Below are positions 42,362 through 52,025 of a stretch of DNA of 64,000 bases, in pieces. Numbering within the stretch: the first letter of the stretch is position 1; each line of letters opens with the position of its first letter. Under the pieces are notes generated by a model, which made no database searches, was not told the DNA's origin, and saw nothing but the letters and a program-made list of their open reading frames with translations. The position numbers and the translations under genes were made by a program. The stretch is from Mycolicibacterium vinylchloridicum (GTDB lineage Bacteria; Actinomycetota; Actinomycetes; Mycobacteriales; Mycobacteriaceae): contig NZ_JACBJQ010000007.1 in the NCBI RefSeq assembly GCF_013404075.1, positions 1 through 64,000 on the forward strand, written 5' to 3'.

Positions 42362-44824
42362 CTAGCGCATCAGCTCGATCTGTGGGACGTCGGATTCGAC
42401 CCAGTGACAGGCGCCCTCACGGATTGAGCAGCCCAAGGTCTGGCAGGTGCCGTCGGTTTGACACTTCTTCAAGACCTCGGCGAGCTTGGCCGACGACAGC
42501 GGCGGGCTGAAGTAATAGCCCTGCCCGACGTGGCAGCCGTGTTCCCGAAGCCAGTCCGCCGTGACAGCGTTCTCAATACCCTCGGCGACGGTCGTCAGTC
42601 CCAGTTCGTCGGCCAGGCTGACCACCGCCCTCACCACGGCCGCCGCTCGCCGGTCGGCGGGGATCGGCGCGATGAAGTGCCGGTCGAGCTTGACTTCGTC
42701 GACGGTGAGGTCGCGCATGTATGACAGCGCCGAGTAGCCGCTGCCGAAATCATCGATGGCGATCCGAATGCCGTTCTCCTGCAATTGATTCAGCACGGTC
42801 TTGGTGCGATCCATGTTGTCCAGGAACAGGTCCTCGGTGATCTCCACGGTCAGGTGCGACGGGTCGATCTTCCGGTCCGCCAGCGATTTGGCGAACTTGC
42901 CGGGCAACCGCAGATCGGCCATCGAGGGCGCGAACATGTTGACGGCGATGGGTACAGTGAGACCCTCTGCGCGCCAACGCAATACGTCATCGAGTGCCTG
43001 GTTCACCACCAGATCGGTGATCGAGCCCATCAGTCCGTAGCGGCGCACCAGCGGAAGGAACTCATCGGGCGGTAGCAGCCCCCGCTTTGGATGCGGCCAG
43101 CGCACCAGCGCCTCCACCCCCACGATCGCCGCGGTGTTCAGGTCGAACTTCGGCTGATACACCAGGGTGAGTTCGAACTGGTCGATGGCCTGACGCAGCT
43201 CGCCCAGCAGCCGAATCGTGCTGGCGCCGCTGCGGGCGACCGGGAACGGCCCGCTGACGAACAGGTCACTATCCGGTGATTCGGCCAGCAGCATCTCCGA
43301 GTTGAACGGATGCACGCCACCGCTGCGGGACCGCTTCGCCGAATACATCGCGATATCGGCCCGTTTCAGCAGATCCTCGGCGGTCAGGTCGGGCTCGTCG
43401 GCGTCGGCGACCGCGAGCCCGACACTGGGCCGGATCAGCAGTTCCTGGCCGTCGACGACGAACGGCTCGTCGAATGCCTCCACCACCCGGTGGGCAACCA
43501 GCTGTGAATGGTCCACTCTGCCCTCGATGAGGACCGAGAATTCGTCACCGCCCAGACGCGCCACCGTGTCGCCTGCTCGCACACACGCGACGATCCGTTC
43601 GGCGACCAGGCTGAGCAGTTCGTCACCGACCGGGTGACCGAGGGTGTCGTTGACCACCTTGAAATCGTCGAGATCCATGGCCAGGACACCGACCGAGATG
43701 CCGTCTCGCTGGCGCATTTCCATGGCGTGGTTGAGCCGATCCCGGAAGACGATCCGGTTACCCACGCCGGTCAGCGGATCGCGCAGCGCCTGCTCGGCCA
43801 CCGTGGCCAGCAGCACGCGGTTCTCGGCCATCACCAACACCTGGCGGGCGCTGAAGGCCAGCAGCAAGACGATGCCGATGGCGGGTATCGGGCCGTCCTT
43901 GATCTCCTCGGGCGACTGGGTGAAGATCGCGATGCTGGCCAGCATCAACGGTACGAACGGTAGCCACACCGCAGTCATCGAACCCGGTTGAGCCGCAACC
44001 ACTTCCCGGTGCGCAAAGCCTCGCCCTGTGATCGCGGCGCCGATGAACAGCACCAAGCCGAGCAGCCATCCGAGATACACCGGGGTCACGTTCGTCGGCT
44101 GTGCTGTCGCCGTCAGGTAGACGAAGGTGCCGTCGGATATCGCAATTCCCGACATGCCGAGGGTCAGCAAGGTCAGCGTCAGCCGCTGGCCGCGTTGGGC
44201 ACGCGCCACCACCAGGACGCCAATCGTGAGCACCGCGGCATCCAACACCGGGTAGCTGACCGAGACCGCTACCTTGAGTCGATCTGCGGGAACTGACTTC
44301 CGCAGCTCGTCGAGTACCACGATCCAGCCCACAATGGTCAACGACCCGGCCACGATCAGCCCGTCGAGAATCAGCCGGGTCCGCGACGTGCGACTGAGGC
44401 CGGACGACAGCAGCAACAGCGCGATCGCGGTCGCGATCGGCAGGACCAGATAAGCGATGTCGGCCACCGAGGGGTACGTGTGCTCGAGCTGGATCGCCCG
44501 GTAGACAATCCAGAGAAGCCCGCCGACGGTGAACGAGCCGAGACCGATCGCAACGACGACCCATGCGGCACGCACCCGGCCGCTGCCCGCTTGCGCGGTC
44601 GCTGCGGCAGCCGACATCGCGACCATCGCCAGCGCGATCATCGCGCTGTCGGCGACCATGAACAGCGAGACCGGCGACTCGGTCGACCAGCTGCTGATAG
44701 TCACCAAGACGGCAGTGAGGAGCACAGACGCGACCAGACCACCAACCACGGGCCTCGTCTGCGTCGCCCCTAGCCCCGTCACGCGGGCCCCCCGATCGTC
44801 CCGGCCGCGCAGAAACACGGCCAC
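42362..44824 (-). CDS. membrane GGDEF-EAL protein 3, with Cys4 C-terminal tail
   Basis: 820 residues from GTG 44824: membrane region (25-335), GGDEF 425-429, inhibitory site R416-x2-D419 intact, EAL 571-573. After the EAL domain comes a unique tail KKCQTDGTCQTLGCSIREGACHW with four cysteines (C788, C794, C799, C806) that the two paralogues lack. It begins 45 bp after hemQ on the same strand, so the three genes could be transcribed with hemE-hemY-hemQ. The tail may bind metal, iron-sulphur or haem. Confidence 0.92.
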   Translation of the reverse strand: MAVFLRGRDDRGARVTGLGATQTRPVVGGLVASVLLTAVLVTISSWSTESPVSLFMVADSAMIALAMVAMSAAAATAQAGSGRVRAAWVVVAIGLGSFTVGGLLWIVYRAIQLEHTYPSVADIAYLVLPIATAIALLLLSSGLSRTSRTRLILDGLIVAGSLTIVGWIVVLDELRKSVPADRLKVAVSVSYPVLDAAVLTIGVLVVARAQRGQRLTLTLLTLGMSGIAISDGTFVYLTATAQPTNVTPVYLGWLLGLVLFIGAAITGRGFAHREVVAAQPGSMTAVWLPFVPLMLASIAIFTQSPEEIKDGPIPAIGIVLLLAFSARQVLVMAENRVLLATVAEQALRDPLTGVGNRIVFRDRLNHAMEMRQRDGISVGVLAMDLDDFKVVNDTLGHPVGDELLSLVAERIVACVRAGDTVARLGGDEFSVLIEGRVDHSQLVAHRVVEAFDEPFVVDGQELLIRPSVGLAVADADEPDLTAEDLLKRADIAMYSAKRSRSGGVHPFNSEMLLAESPDSDLFVSGPFPVARSGASTIRLLGELRQAIDQFELTLVYQPKFDLNTAAIVGVEALVRWPHPKRGLLPPDEFLPLVRRYGLMGSITDLVVNQALDDVLRWRAEGLTVPIAVNMFAPSMADLRLPGKFAKSLADRKIDPSHLTVEITEDLFLDNMDRTKTVLNQLQENGIRIAIDDFGSGYSALSYMRDLTVDEVKLDRHFIAPIPADRRAAAVVRAVVSLADELGLTTVAEGIENAVTADWLREHGCHVGQGYYFSPPLSSAKLAEVLKKCQTDGTCQTLGCSIREGACHWVESDVPQIELMR

Positions 44825-44869
44825 GCAATCGTAGCGAACTCTTGGCCTACCGACGGCGCGATTGCGCAG

Positions 44870-45574
44870 CTAGGGCAGCTTGGCGACCAGTTCCTCGACA
44901 CCGATCCGGGGACCGGTGAAGAACGGGATCTCCTCGCGTACGTGGCGGCGGGCCTCCGTGGCGCGCAGATCCCGCATCAGGTCGACGATGCGATACAGCT
45001 CAGGAGCCTCGAACGCCAGGATCCACTCATAGTCGCCGAGGGCGAAGGCGGGCACCGTGTTGGCGCGGACATCCTTGTAGCTCCGCGCCGCCATCCCGTG
45101 ATCGGCCAGCATTTTGCGGCGCTCGTCATCGGGCAGCAGATACCAGTCCAGCGAACGGACGAACGGGTAGACGCAGACGTAGTTGCCCGGCTCCTCACCG
45201 GCCAGGAAGGCCGGGACATGACTCTTGTTGAACTCGGCCGGCCGATGCAGCGCGACGGCGCTCCACACCGGCGATACCGCCCGGCCCAGCGTGGTGGTGC
45301 GCCGGAAGTCGCTGTAGGTGGCCTGGAGTGACTCGATCCGCTCGGCGTGCGTCCAGATCATGAAATCGGCGTCGGCGCGCAGGCCGGCGACGTCGTACAG
45401 ACCGCGAACCACGACACCGTTCTCCTCCTGCTGTTTGAGGAACGTGGCGGTTTCGTCGACGACGGCGGCGCGGGACTCCTCGTCGTAGCCCAGCTCCCCC
45501 GGTTCGGCGGCGAACACCGAGAACATCACGTAGCGGATTGTGGCGTTGAGCTCGTCGTAGTCCAGTTTGGCCAT
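44870..45574 (-). CDS. hemQ: coproheme decarboxylase HemQ/ChdC (Rv2676c)
   Basis: A 234-residue chlorite-dismutase-family protein from ATG 45574. Conserved stretches: [20 protein letters not shown] at the start, the [14 protein letters not shown] strand with the catalytic tyrosine, HGMAARSY with the proximal histidine, and [12 protein letters not shown]. It decarboxylates coproheme to haem b in the coproporphyrin-dependent pathway. It is 29 bp downstream of hemY in the hemE-hemY-hemQ operon. Confidence 0.94.
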   Translation of the reverse strand: MAKLDYDELNATIRYVMFSVFAAEPGELGYDEESRAAVVDETATFLKQQEENGVVVRGLYDVAGLRADADFMIWTHAERIESLQATYSDFRRTTTLGRAVSPVWSAVALHRPAEFNKSHVPAFLAGEEPGNYVCVYPFVRSLDWYLLPDDERRKMLADHGMAARSYKDVRANTVPAFALGDYEWILAFEAPELYRIVDLMRDLRATEARRHVREEIPFFTGPRIGVEELVAKLP

Positions 45575-45603
45575 GGCACCCATCGTGCCACGCGGGGATA
45601 CGC

Positions 45604-46959
45604 CTATTGACGGATGGTGGCGGCCACCACAGCCTGCGCAGCGCGGCCTGCCACCGCCACGCACGCGGGTACCCCGATGCCGTCGAGGTAGTTGCCCGCG
45701 ATCGCCAGCGTGGGTGGCACGTCGCTCCGCAGTCCGGCGGTGAGCTCCCGATGACCGGGGCCGTATTGCGGCATCGCGTCCAGCCAGCGGTGCACCAGGA
45801 AGTCCAGGGGGTCCACCGCGATGCCGAACACCGCCTCGAGGTCGGCCACCGCCCAGTTCAGCAGCGCGCTATCGGGGGTGTCGCGCGCCACGGAATCACC
45901 GAACCTGCCGAACGACAGCCGCAGCAACTCGGCATTGCCGCGCGCTCCCCACTTGCGGGTGGACAGGGTAATCGCCTTGGTGTGCAAGCGTTCTCCGCTG
46001 GCGACGAGTACACCGGACTGCTGTGGCAGCGGGGTGCCGCCGGGGACGGCCAGCGCCAGCACCGCCGCCGAGGCGACCGGGATCCGGGCGGCCGTCGCGG
46101 CGGCGTTCGGTGCGACGTCGGCCAGCAGCGGCGCCAGCCGCGGCGCCGGTACGGCGACGATGACCGCATCGGCATGGTGGTGGCCGTCCTCGTCGTCGCG
46201 CAGGTTCCAGCCCTTTGCGTCAGGGGCGATGTGCTGGATCGCGTTCTGCACCCAGCGCAGCCGGCTGCGGGCCACCAGCTCGTCCAGCAGCACCTGATAG
46301 CCGCCCTCGATAGCACCGAACACCGGACCTTGCGCGCTGCCCGGGAGCGCGCGCCGGCCGGCGTCGGTGAGGCTGGGGGCACCGGCGTCGAGGGCGGCGG
46401 CCAGCGTCGGCGCCGCGGAGCGGATGCCGATGGTGGCCGCCGAGCCGGCGTAGACGCCGGAGAGCATCGGGTCGACCGAGCGGGCGACGACCTGGTCGCC
46501 GAAGCGGTCGGCCACGACCGCGCCGACGGCCGGGTCGGCGCCGGCCTGCCAGCGCAGCGGCCGGTTGGGCTCGGCGGCCATCTGCGCGATCGTCGCGTCG
46601 TCGACCAGGCCGGTCACTGACGCCGCCGAGGTCGGGATGCCGTTCACGGTGTCCGGCGGCAGCGGGTGGCTGCGGCCCTGGCTGTAGATCGTGGGCCGCA
46701 CACCGGTGGTGCTGATCTGCCGGCCGGCCAGGCCGAGCTCGGTCAGCAGGGCGGGCACTTCGGGGCGGCGCACCACGAAGGCTTCCGCGCCGACGTCCAT
46801 CATTTGCCCACCGAGGCGTTCGGTGCGCAGGATCCCGCCGAGCCGGTCGGCCGGGTCGAACACCGTGATGTCGGCGTCGTCACCCGCCAGCACGCGCAAC
46901 CGGTAGGCGGCGGCCAAACCTGAAATGCCGCCTCCGACAACGCAATACCGGGGGCTCAC
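45604..46959 (-). CDS. hemY: coproporphyrinogen III oxidase HemY/CgoX (Rv2677c)
   Basis: 451 residues. The FAD dinucleotide motif [15 protein letters not shown] opens the protein, [14 protein letters not shown] is the second FAD contact, and the C-terminal [21 protein letters not shown] closes the FAD fold. In actinobacteria this enzyme oxidises coproporphyrinogen to coproporphyrin III. GTG 46959 overlaps the hemE stop (GTGA), so translation is coupled. Membrane-associated or soluble flavoprotein. Confidence 0.94.
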   Translation of the reverse strand: MSPRYCVVGGGISGLAAAYRLRVLAGDDADITVFDPADRLGGILRTERLGGQMMDVGAEAFVVRRPEVPALLTELGLAGRQISTTGVRPTIYSQGRSHPLPPDTVNGIPTSAASVTGLVDDATIAQMAAEPNRPLRWQAGADPAVGAVVADRFGDQVVARSVDPMLSGVYAGSAATIGIRSAAPTLAAALDAGAPSLTDAGRRALPGSAQGPVFGAIEGGYQVLLDELVARSRLRWVQNAIQHIAPDAKGWNLRDDEDGHHHADAVIVAVPAPRLAPLLADVAPNAAATAARIPVASAAVLALAVPGGTPLPQQSGVLVASGERLHTKAITLSTRKWGARGNAELLRLSFGRFGDSVARDTPDSALLNWAVADLEAVFGIAVDPLDFLVHRWLDAMPQYGPGHRELTAGLRSDVPPTLAIAGNYLDGIGVPACVAVAGRAAQAVVAATIRQ

Positions 46960-48005
46960 AACGAATGCACCAAGCCCACCAGATCTGTCAGCAGTCCCGG
47001 GTCGGTGGCCGGAAGAACGCCGTGGCCGAGGTTGAAGATGTGCCCGGCAGCCCCGGCGTCGACCGCGCGCCTGCCGTCGTCGACAACCGAACGTGCCGCC
47101 CGCTCGACCGCAGGCCAGCCGGCCAGCAGGGCGACGGGATCCAGGTTGCCCTGCAGGGCCTTGTTAGGGCCGACGCGCAGTGCGGCGTCGGACAGCGACG
47201 TCCGCCAGTCGACGCCGACGACGCCGGCCCCCGCCTCTCCCATCGCACCGAGCAGCTCAGCGGTGCCGACGCCAAAGTGCGTCATCGGTACCTGGTAGTC
47301 GGCCAGGGCGGCGAACACCCGCGAACTGTGCGGCAATACGTGGCTGCGGTAGTCGGCCAGCGAGAGCGTGCCCGCCCAGGAGTCGAACACCTGGATGGCA
47401 TCCACTCCGGCATCGAGCTGCACCTTCAGGAACGCGATCGTCAGGTCGGCCAGAACCTCCATCAGCGCGTGCCAGGTCGACGGATCGGCCAGCATCATCG
47501 CCTTGGTCCGCTCGTGCTGCTTACTGGGGCCGCCCTCGATCAGGTACGACGCCAAAGTGAACGGGGCGCCGGCGAAACCGATCAGCGGCACCTCGCCGAG
47601 CTCGGACACCAGCAGCCCGACCGCGTCGGCGATCGCGCTGACCCCCTGCAGCTCAAGGCCTTTCATGGCGTCGACATCAGCGGCGGTGCGCACCGGATGA
47701 TCGATCACCGGGCCGACGTCGGGCACGATGTCCAACGCGATGCCCGCGCCGCGCAGCGGGACCACGATGTCGGAGAACAGGATCGCGGCGTCGACCCCGT
47801 GCCTGCGGATCGGCTGCATGGTGATCTCGCAGACCAGTTCCGAGTCGAAGCAGGCCTGCATCATCGTGTTCTTGGCCCGCAATTCGCGGTACTCGGGAAG
47901 CGACCGGCCGGCCTGGCGCATGAACCACACGGGGACACGGCTCGGCTTGCGGCCGGTGGCGGCGGCCAGGTAGGGCGCCTCGGGCAGCCGGCGACGGGTA
48001 CTCAT
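46956..48005 (-). CDS. hemE: uroporphyrinogen decarboxylase HemE (Rv2678c)
   Basis: 349 residues from ATG 48005, where the sequence begins [13 protein letters not shown] as in M. tuberculosis; a second ATG at 48014 is possible, and the longer open frame to 48164 is a low-complexity repeat. UroD signatures: [16 protein letters not shown] near the N-terminus and [19 protein letters not shown]. It converts uroporphyrinogen III to coproporphyrinogen III. First gene of the haem operon, divergent from the DUF3000 gene; the 36-bp repeats lie in its upstream region. Confidence 0.95.
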   Translation of the reverse strand: MSTRRRLPEAPYLAAATGRKPSRVPVWFMRQAGRSLPEYRELRAKNTMMQACFDSELVCEITMQPIRRHGVDAAILFSDIVVPLRGAGIALDIVPDVGPVIDHPVRTAADVDAMKGLELQGVSAIADAVGLLVSELGEVPLIGFAGAPFTLASYLIEGGPSKQHERTKAMMLADPSTWHALMEVLADLTIAFLKVQLDAGVDAIQVFDSWAGTLSLADYRSHVLPHSSRVFAALADYQVPMTHFGVGTAELLGAMGEAGAGVVGVDWRTSLSDAALRVGPNKALQGNLDPVALLAGWPAVERAARSVVDDGRRAVDAGAAGHIFNLGHGVLPATDPGLLTDLVGLVHSL

Positions 48006-48055
48006 CGCGTCCATGTTCCCATGAGCCCACGAGTCCGGCCCACATGCCCTCAGCC

Positions 48056-48135
48056 GCCGGGGCCTATCCCCGAGTCGCTTCGCTCCTGCCCGCCGGGGCC
48101 CATCCCCGAGTCGCTTCGCTCCTGCCCGCCGGGGC
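48056..48135. repeat. 36-bp tandem repeat upstream of hemE
   Basis: Two complete 36-bp units (48056-48091 and 48092-48127, differing at one base) and a partial third to 48135. The core on the minus strand, GGAGCGAAGCGAC-TCGGGGAT, matches the dispersed element near 58106 and 60065. The repeat is why an open frame continues upstream of hemE ([11 protein letters not shown] twice). Confidence 0.85.
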
Positions 48136-48215
48136 GGTACCCCCAGCCCGCCGGATGGCACCAAATCGGCGCGCCTGCCCCCTCGACCTCGACGATAGGG
48201 CTAGCGTCAATTGCT

Positions 48216-48797
48216 GTGACCACTGCGGAACCGGCGCTTTTCCGCGAGGCGGTGGCGGCGATGAACACCGCCGAGGTACGGCCGGAGATCGAGCTCGGTC
48301 CGATCCGCCCACCTCAACGTCTCGCGCCCTACAGCTATGCGCTGGGCGCTGAGGTCAAGCACGCCGAGACCGAGATCGTCCCGGAGCACACCGAGGGCGA
48401 CGCGTTCGGCCGACTGATCCTGCTGCACGATCCCGACGGCTCCGAGGCCTGGGACGGCACCATGCGGCTGGTCGCCTACATCCAGGCCGACCTGGACTCC
48501 AGTGAGGCCGTCGACCCCTTGCTGCCCGAGGTTGCGTGGAGCTGGCTCGTCGACGCCCTCGACAGCCGCGCCGAGCACGTCACCGCCCTGGGCGGGACTG
48601 TCACGGCCACCACCTCGGTCCGGTACGGCGACATCTCCGGTCCGCCGCGTGCGCATCAGCTCGAGATGCGGGCGTCCTGGACGGCCACGACGATGGCGCT
48701 CGACACCCACGTCCAGGCGTTCTGTGAGGTGCTCGAGCACGCCGCGGGGCTGCCGCCGGTGGGAGTGACGGATCTGGGTTCCCGCTCGCGCGCCTGA
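48216..48797 (+). CDS. DUF3000 protein (Rv2680-like)
   Basis: 193 residues from GTG 48216; a much longer in-frame ORF runs back antisense to hemE. Family segments: ELGPIRPPQRLAPYSYALGAEV, GRLILLHDPDGSEAWDGTMR and HAAGLPPVGVTDLGSRSR. The fold is unknown; the protein is soluble and acidic. Its stop is 1 bp from the RNase-D-like gene, so the pair is an operon. In M. tuberculosis echA15 lies between hemE and this gene; it is absent here. Confidence 0.87.
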   Translation: MTTAEPALFREAVAAMNTAEVRPEIELGPIRPPQRLAPYSYALGAEVKHAETEIVPEHTEGDAFGRLILLHDPDGSEAWDGTMRLVAYIQADLDSSEAVDPLLPEVAWSWLVDALDSRAEHVTALGGTVTATTSVRYGDISGPPRAHQLEMRASWTATTMALDTHVQAFCEVLEHAAGLPPVGVTDLGSRSRA

Positions 48798-48798
48798 C

Positions 48799-50079
48799 AT
48801 GCCAGAACACGACGATGACGCCGCCGCCGCGGTGTCCGATACTCCAGCCGACGACGCCCCCGCGGCCACTCCCCTGCTGTGCCCGTCCGAGGGTGTGCCG
48901 CCGCTCTCGGTCAGCGTCGACGAGATCGCCAGGGCCGCTGAGCAGCTGGCGAAGGGCACCGGTCCGTTCGCCGTCGACGCCGAGCGCGCGTCAGGCTTTC
49001 GCTATTCCAACCGCGCCTACCTGATCCAGATCCGCCGCACCGGCGCGGGCACCGTGCTCATCGACCCCGTCAACCACGGCAACAGCCCGATCGACGTGCT
49101 GCGCCCGGTCGCCGAGGTGCTCGCCGAAGACGAGTGGATCCTGCATGCCGCCGACCAGGATCTGCCCTGCCTGGCCGAGGTCGGGATGCGACCGCCCGCC
49201 CTCTACGACACCGAGCTGGCAGGCCGGCTGGCCGGCTTCGATCGGGTAAATCTGGCGGCAATGGTGCAACGCCTGCTCGGATTGGGGCTGGCCAAGGGAC
49301 ATGGCGCGGCGGACTGGTCCAAACGCCCGCTGCCCGACGCATGGCTGAACTACGCGGCCCTGGACGTCGAGGTGCTGATCGCGCTGCGCGAGGCGATCGC
49401 CGACGTCCTGCACCAGCAACGCAAGACTGATTGGGCCGCAGAGGAATTCGAATACCTCAGGTGTGCGGAAGCGACCCCGACGCGGCGGGATCGGTGGCGT
49501 AAGACATCCGGGATCCACAAGGTCCGCAACCGCCAGGCGCTGGCTGCGGTCCGCGAGTTGTGGACGGTGCGCGATCAGATCGCCCGGAGCCGCGATATCG
49601 CGCCGGGGCGGATCCTTCCGGACTCGGCGATCATCGCCGCCGCGGTGGCCGACCCCAAGACCGTCGAGGACCTGACCAAACTGCCGATCTTCGGCGGGCA
49701 CAAACAGCGTCGCAGCGCGCACATCTGGCTGGCCGCCCTGGAGTCCGCTCGCACCAACCCAGAACTGCCAGACACCTCCGAGCCGCAGAATGGCCCGCCG
49801 CCGGCAGTGCGATGGACCAAGCGCAAGCCCGAGGCGGCCGCCCGCCTGGACGCCGCCCGCGCGCAGCTCTCCGAACTCTCCGAGCGGGTACACATCCCGA
49901 CCGAGAACTTGGTCTCCCCCGAACTCATCCGCCGGCTGTGCTGGGACTGGCAGGACAGCGGCGATGTCAGCGGGGCGATCGAGACCTTCCTCCGCGACGG
50001 AGGGGCCAGGCAATGGCAACGCGCGCTTGTGGTTCCGGCGTTGACGACGGCACTGAGCCCGCCGGCTGAAAAGGATTGA
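48799..50079 (+). CDS. RNase D-like 3'-5' exoribonuclease (Rv2681-like)
   Basis: 426 residues. DEDD exonuclease motifs: FAVDAERASG (Exo I, D and E), HAADQDLPCL (Exo II) and LNYAALDVEVLIAL (Exo III with Tyr, DEDDy type). An HRDC domain (about 235-310, including IHKVRNRQALAAVRELWTVRD) follows and the C-terminus is helical. Likely acts in tRNA or small-RNA 3' maturation. ATG 48799 is 1 bp after DUF3000. Confidence 0.92.
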   Translation: MPEHDDDAAAAVSDTPADDAPAATPLLCPSEGVPPLSVSVDEIARAAEQLAKGTGPFAVDAERASGFRYSNRAYLIQIRRTGAGTVLIDPVNHGNSPIDVLRPVAEVLAEDEWILHAADQDLPCLAEVGMRPPALYDTELAGRLAGFDRVNLAAMVQRLLGLGLAKGHGAADWSKRPLPDAWLNYAALDVEVLIALREAIADVLHQQRKTDWAAEEFEYLRCAEATPTRRDRWRKTSGIHKVRNRQALAAVRELWTVRDQIARSRDIAPGRILPDSAIIAAAVADPKTVEDLTKLPIFGGHKQRRSAHIWLAALESARTNPELPDTSEPQNGPPPAVRWTKRKPEAAARLDAARAQLSELSERVHIPTENLVSPELIRRLCWDWQDSGDVSGAIETFLRDGGARQWQRALVVPALTTALSPPAEKD

Positions 50080-50083
50080 GCGC

Positions 50084-51997
50084 TTACCGCTTGTCGGCCG
50101 AGTCGCTGACCGTGTCGTCGACCGCGTTCAGTGCGGCCACCCAGCCGGTGACCTGACGGGCGATGTTCTGCTCGGTCAGGCCGACGGCTTCGAGCACCTC
50201 ACCTCGCCCGGCATGGTCCAGGAACTGTTGCGGCACAGCGATATCGCGGCACGGGATGTCGATCTCGGCGGCGCGCAGCGAGGCGGACACCGCAGAGCCG
50301 ACGCCGCCACGCACGCCGTTGTCCTCCATCGTGACCACCAGCTTGTGCGACTTGGCAAGGGAAGCAATCGCATCCGGCACGGGGATCACCCAGCGAGGAT
50401 CCACCACGGTCACCCCGATGCCCTGATTACGCAGCCGCTGGGCGACCTTGAGCGCCATCGGGGCGAACGATCCCACCGCGACCAACAGCACATCGTTGCT
50501 CAAACCCTCTGCCGGAAACGCCAGAACGTCAATGCCCGAGAGCCGTTCGAGCGCCGGAATGTCTTCACCCACTTCCCCTTTGGGGAAACGGATGGCAGTC
50601 GGGCCGTCATTGATCTCCAGCGCTTCGCCCAGCTCCTCGCGCAGCCGGGCGCCATCACGCGGCGCGGCCACCCGGATGCCGGGAACGATGTTGAGCAGCG
50701 ACAGGTCCCACATGCCGTTGTGGCTGGCGCCGTCATTGCCGGTGATCCCGGCGCGGTCGAGGACCATGGTGACGGGCAGTTTGTGCAACGCGACGTCCAT
50801 CATGATCTGGTCGAACGCGCGGTTGAGGAACGTGGAGTAGATCGCGACCACCGGGTGCAGCCCGCCCATCGCGAGCCCGGCTGCCGACGTCACCGCATGC
50901 TGCTCGGCGATCCCGACGTCGAACAATCGATCCGGAAAGCGCTGCCCGAACGCCGACAGGCCGGTCGGACCGGGCATCGCGGCGGTGATCGCCACGATGT
51001 CGCGCCGCTTGGCGGCGTACGAGATCAACGACTCGGAGAACACCGATGTCCACCCCGGCGCCGCAGACTTGGTGGCCAGCCCGGTGTCCGGGTCGATCAC
51101 CCCGCAGGAGTGCATCTGCTCGGCCTCGTCGTTCTCGGCCGGTGCGTACCCCATGCCCTTGCGCGTGACGACGTGCACGATCACCGGGGCGTTGAATCCG
51201 CGGGCGTGCCGCAGCGCGGTCTCCACCGCGTGTTCGTCATGGCCGTCGATCGGGCCGACGTATTTCAGGCCGAGGTCGGTGAACATCACCTGTGGCGACA
51301 GCGCGTCCTTGATACCGGCCTTCACGCTGTGCATGGCCTGGTAGCAGGGTTCGCCGACGACCGGGACTCCGCGCACGGCGACCCGGGTGCGCTCCAGCAG
51401 CCGCTCATAACCCGGTTGCAAACGCAGCCCGGCCAAATGATCGGCCAGACCCCCGATCGTCGGAGCGTACGAGCGGCCGTTGTCGTTGACGACGATGACC
51501 ACCGGCCTGCGGGCAGCGGCGATGTTGTTCAGCGCCTCCCAGCACATGCCGCCGGTGAGCGCGCCGTCACCGACCACCGCGACGACGTGGCGGTTGCGGT
51601 GGCCGGTCAGCTCAAAGGCCTTCGCCAACCCGTCGGCATAGGACAGCGCCGCCGAGGCGTGGCTGGACTCGACCCAGTCGTGCTCGCTTTCGGCGCGGGA
51701 CGGGTAGCCCGACAGCCCGTCGCGTTTGCGCAACGTGTCGAAGTCGGCCGCGCGGCCGGTGAGCATCTTGTGGACGTAGGCCTGGTGTCCGGTGTCGAAA
51801 AGGATAGGGTCGTGCGGAGAGTCGAAGACCCGGTGCAACGCCAGCGTCAGCTCGACGACACCGAGGTTCGGCCCGAGATGACCACCCGTGGCAGCGACCT
51901 TGTGAATCAGAAACTGGCGAATCTCGGCGGCCAGATCGGTCAGCTGCGCTTGGGACAGGTGTTGCAAATCGGCGGGGCCGCGAACCTGTTCGAGCAT
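50084..51997 (-). CDS. dxs: 1-deoxy-D-xylulose-5-phosphate synthase (Dxs)
   Basis: A 637-residue thiamine diphosphate enzyme. [16 protein letters not shown] (TPP/Mg motif GDG...N), [15 protein letters not shown] near the N-terminus, [15 protein letters not shown], and the transketolase C-domain. It makes DXP from pyruvate and glyceraldehyde-3-phosphate, the first step of the MEP isoprenoid pathway. ATG 51997. Convergent with the RNase-D-like gene (4 bp between stops) and 28 bp downstream of nhaA on the same strand. Confidence 0.96.
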   Translation of the reverse strand: MLEQVRGPADLQHLSQAQLTDLAAEIRQFLIHKVAATGGHLGPNLGVVELTLALHRVFDSPHDPILFDTGHQAYVHKMLTGRAADFDTLRKRDGLSGYPSRAESEHDWVESSHASAALSYADGLAKAFELTGHRNRHVVAVVGDGALTGGMCWEALNNIAAARRPVVIVVNDNGRSYAPTIGGLADHLAGLRLQPGYERLLERTRVAVRGVPVVGEPCYQAMHSVKAGIKDALSPQVMFTDLGLKYVGPIDGHDEHAVETALRHARGFNAPVIVHVVTRKGMGYAPAENDEAEQMHSCGVIDPDTGLATKSAAPGWTSVFSESLISYAAKRRDIVAITAAMPGPTGLSAFGQRFPDRLFDVGIAEQHAVTSAAGLAMGGLHPVVAIYSTFLNRAFDQIMMDVALHKLPVTMVLDRAGITGNDGASHNGMWDLSLLNIVPGIRVAAPRDGARLREELGEALEINDGPTAIRFPKGEVGEDIPALERLSGIDVLAFPAEGLSNDVLLVAVGSFAPMALKVAQRLRNQGIGVTVVDPRWVIPVPDAIASLAKSHKLVVTMEDNGVRGGVGSAVSASLRAAEIDIPCRDIAVPQQFLDHAGRGEVLEAVGLTEQNIARQVTGWVAALNAVDDTVSDSADKR

Positions 51998-52025
51998 CTG
52001 GCCAGTCTACGCACTGCTCCGTAGA

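Noticed and set aside
46965..48797. 610-residue plus-strand ORF
   Set aside because: Its first two thirds are antisense to hemE. The DUF3000 protein starts at GTG 48216.
50213..52024. 603-residue plus-strand ORF opposite dxs
   Set aside because: A shadow frame of dxs, rich in Arg, His and Gln, without domains.
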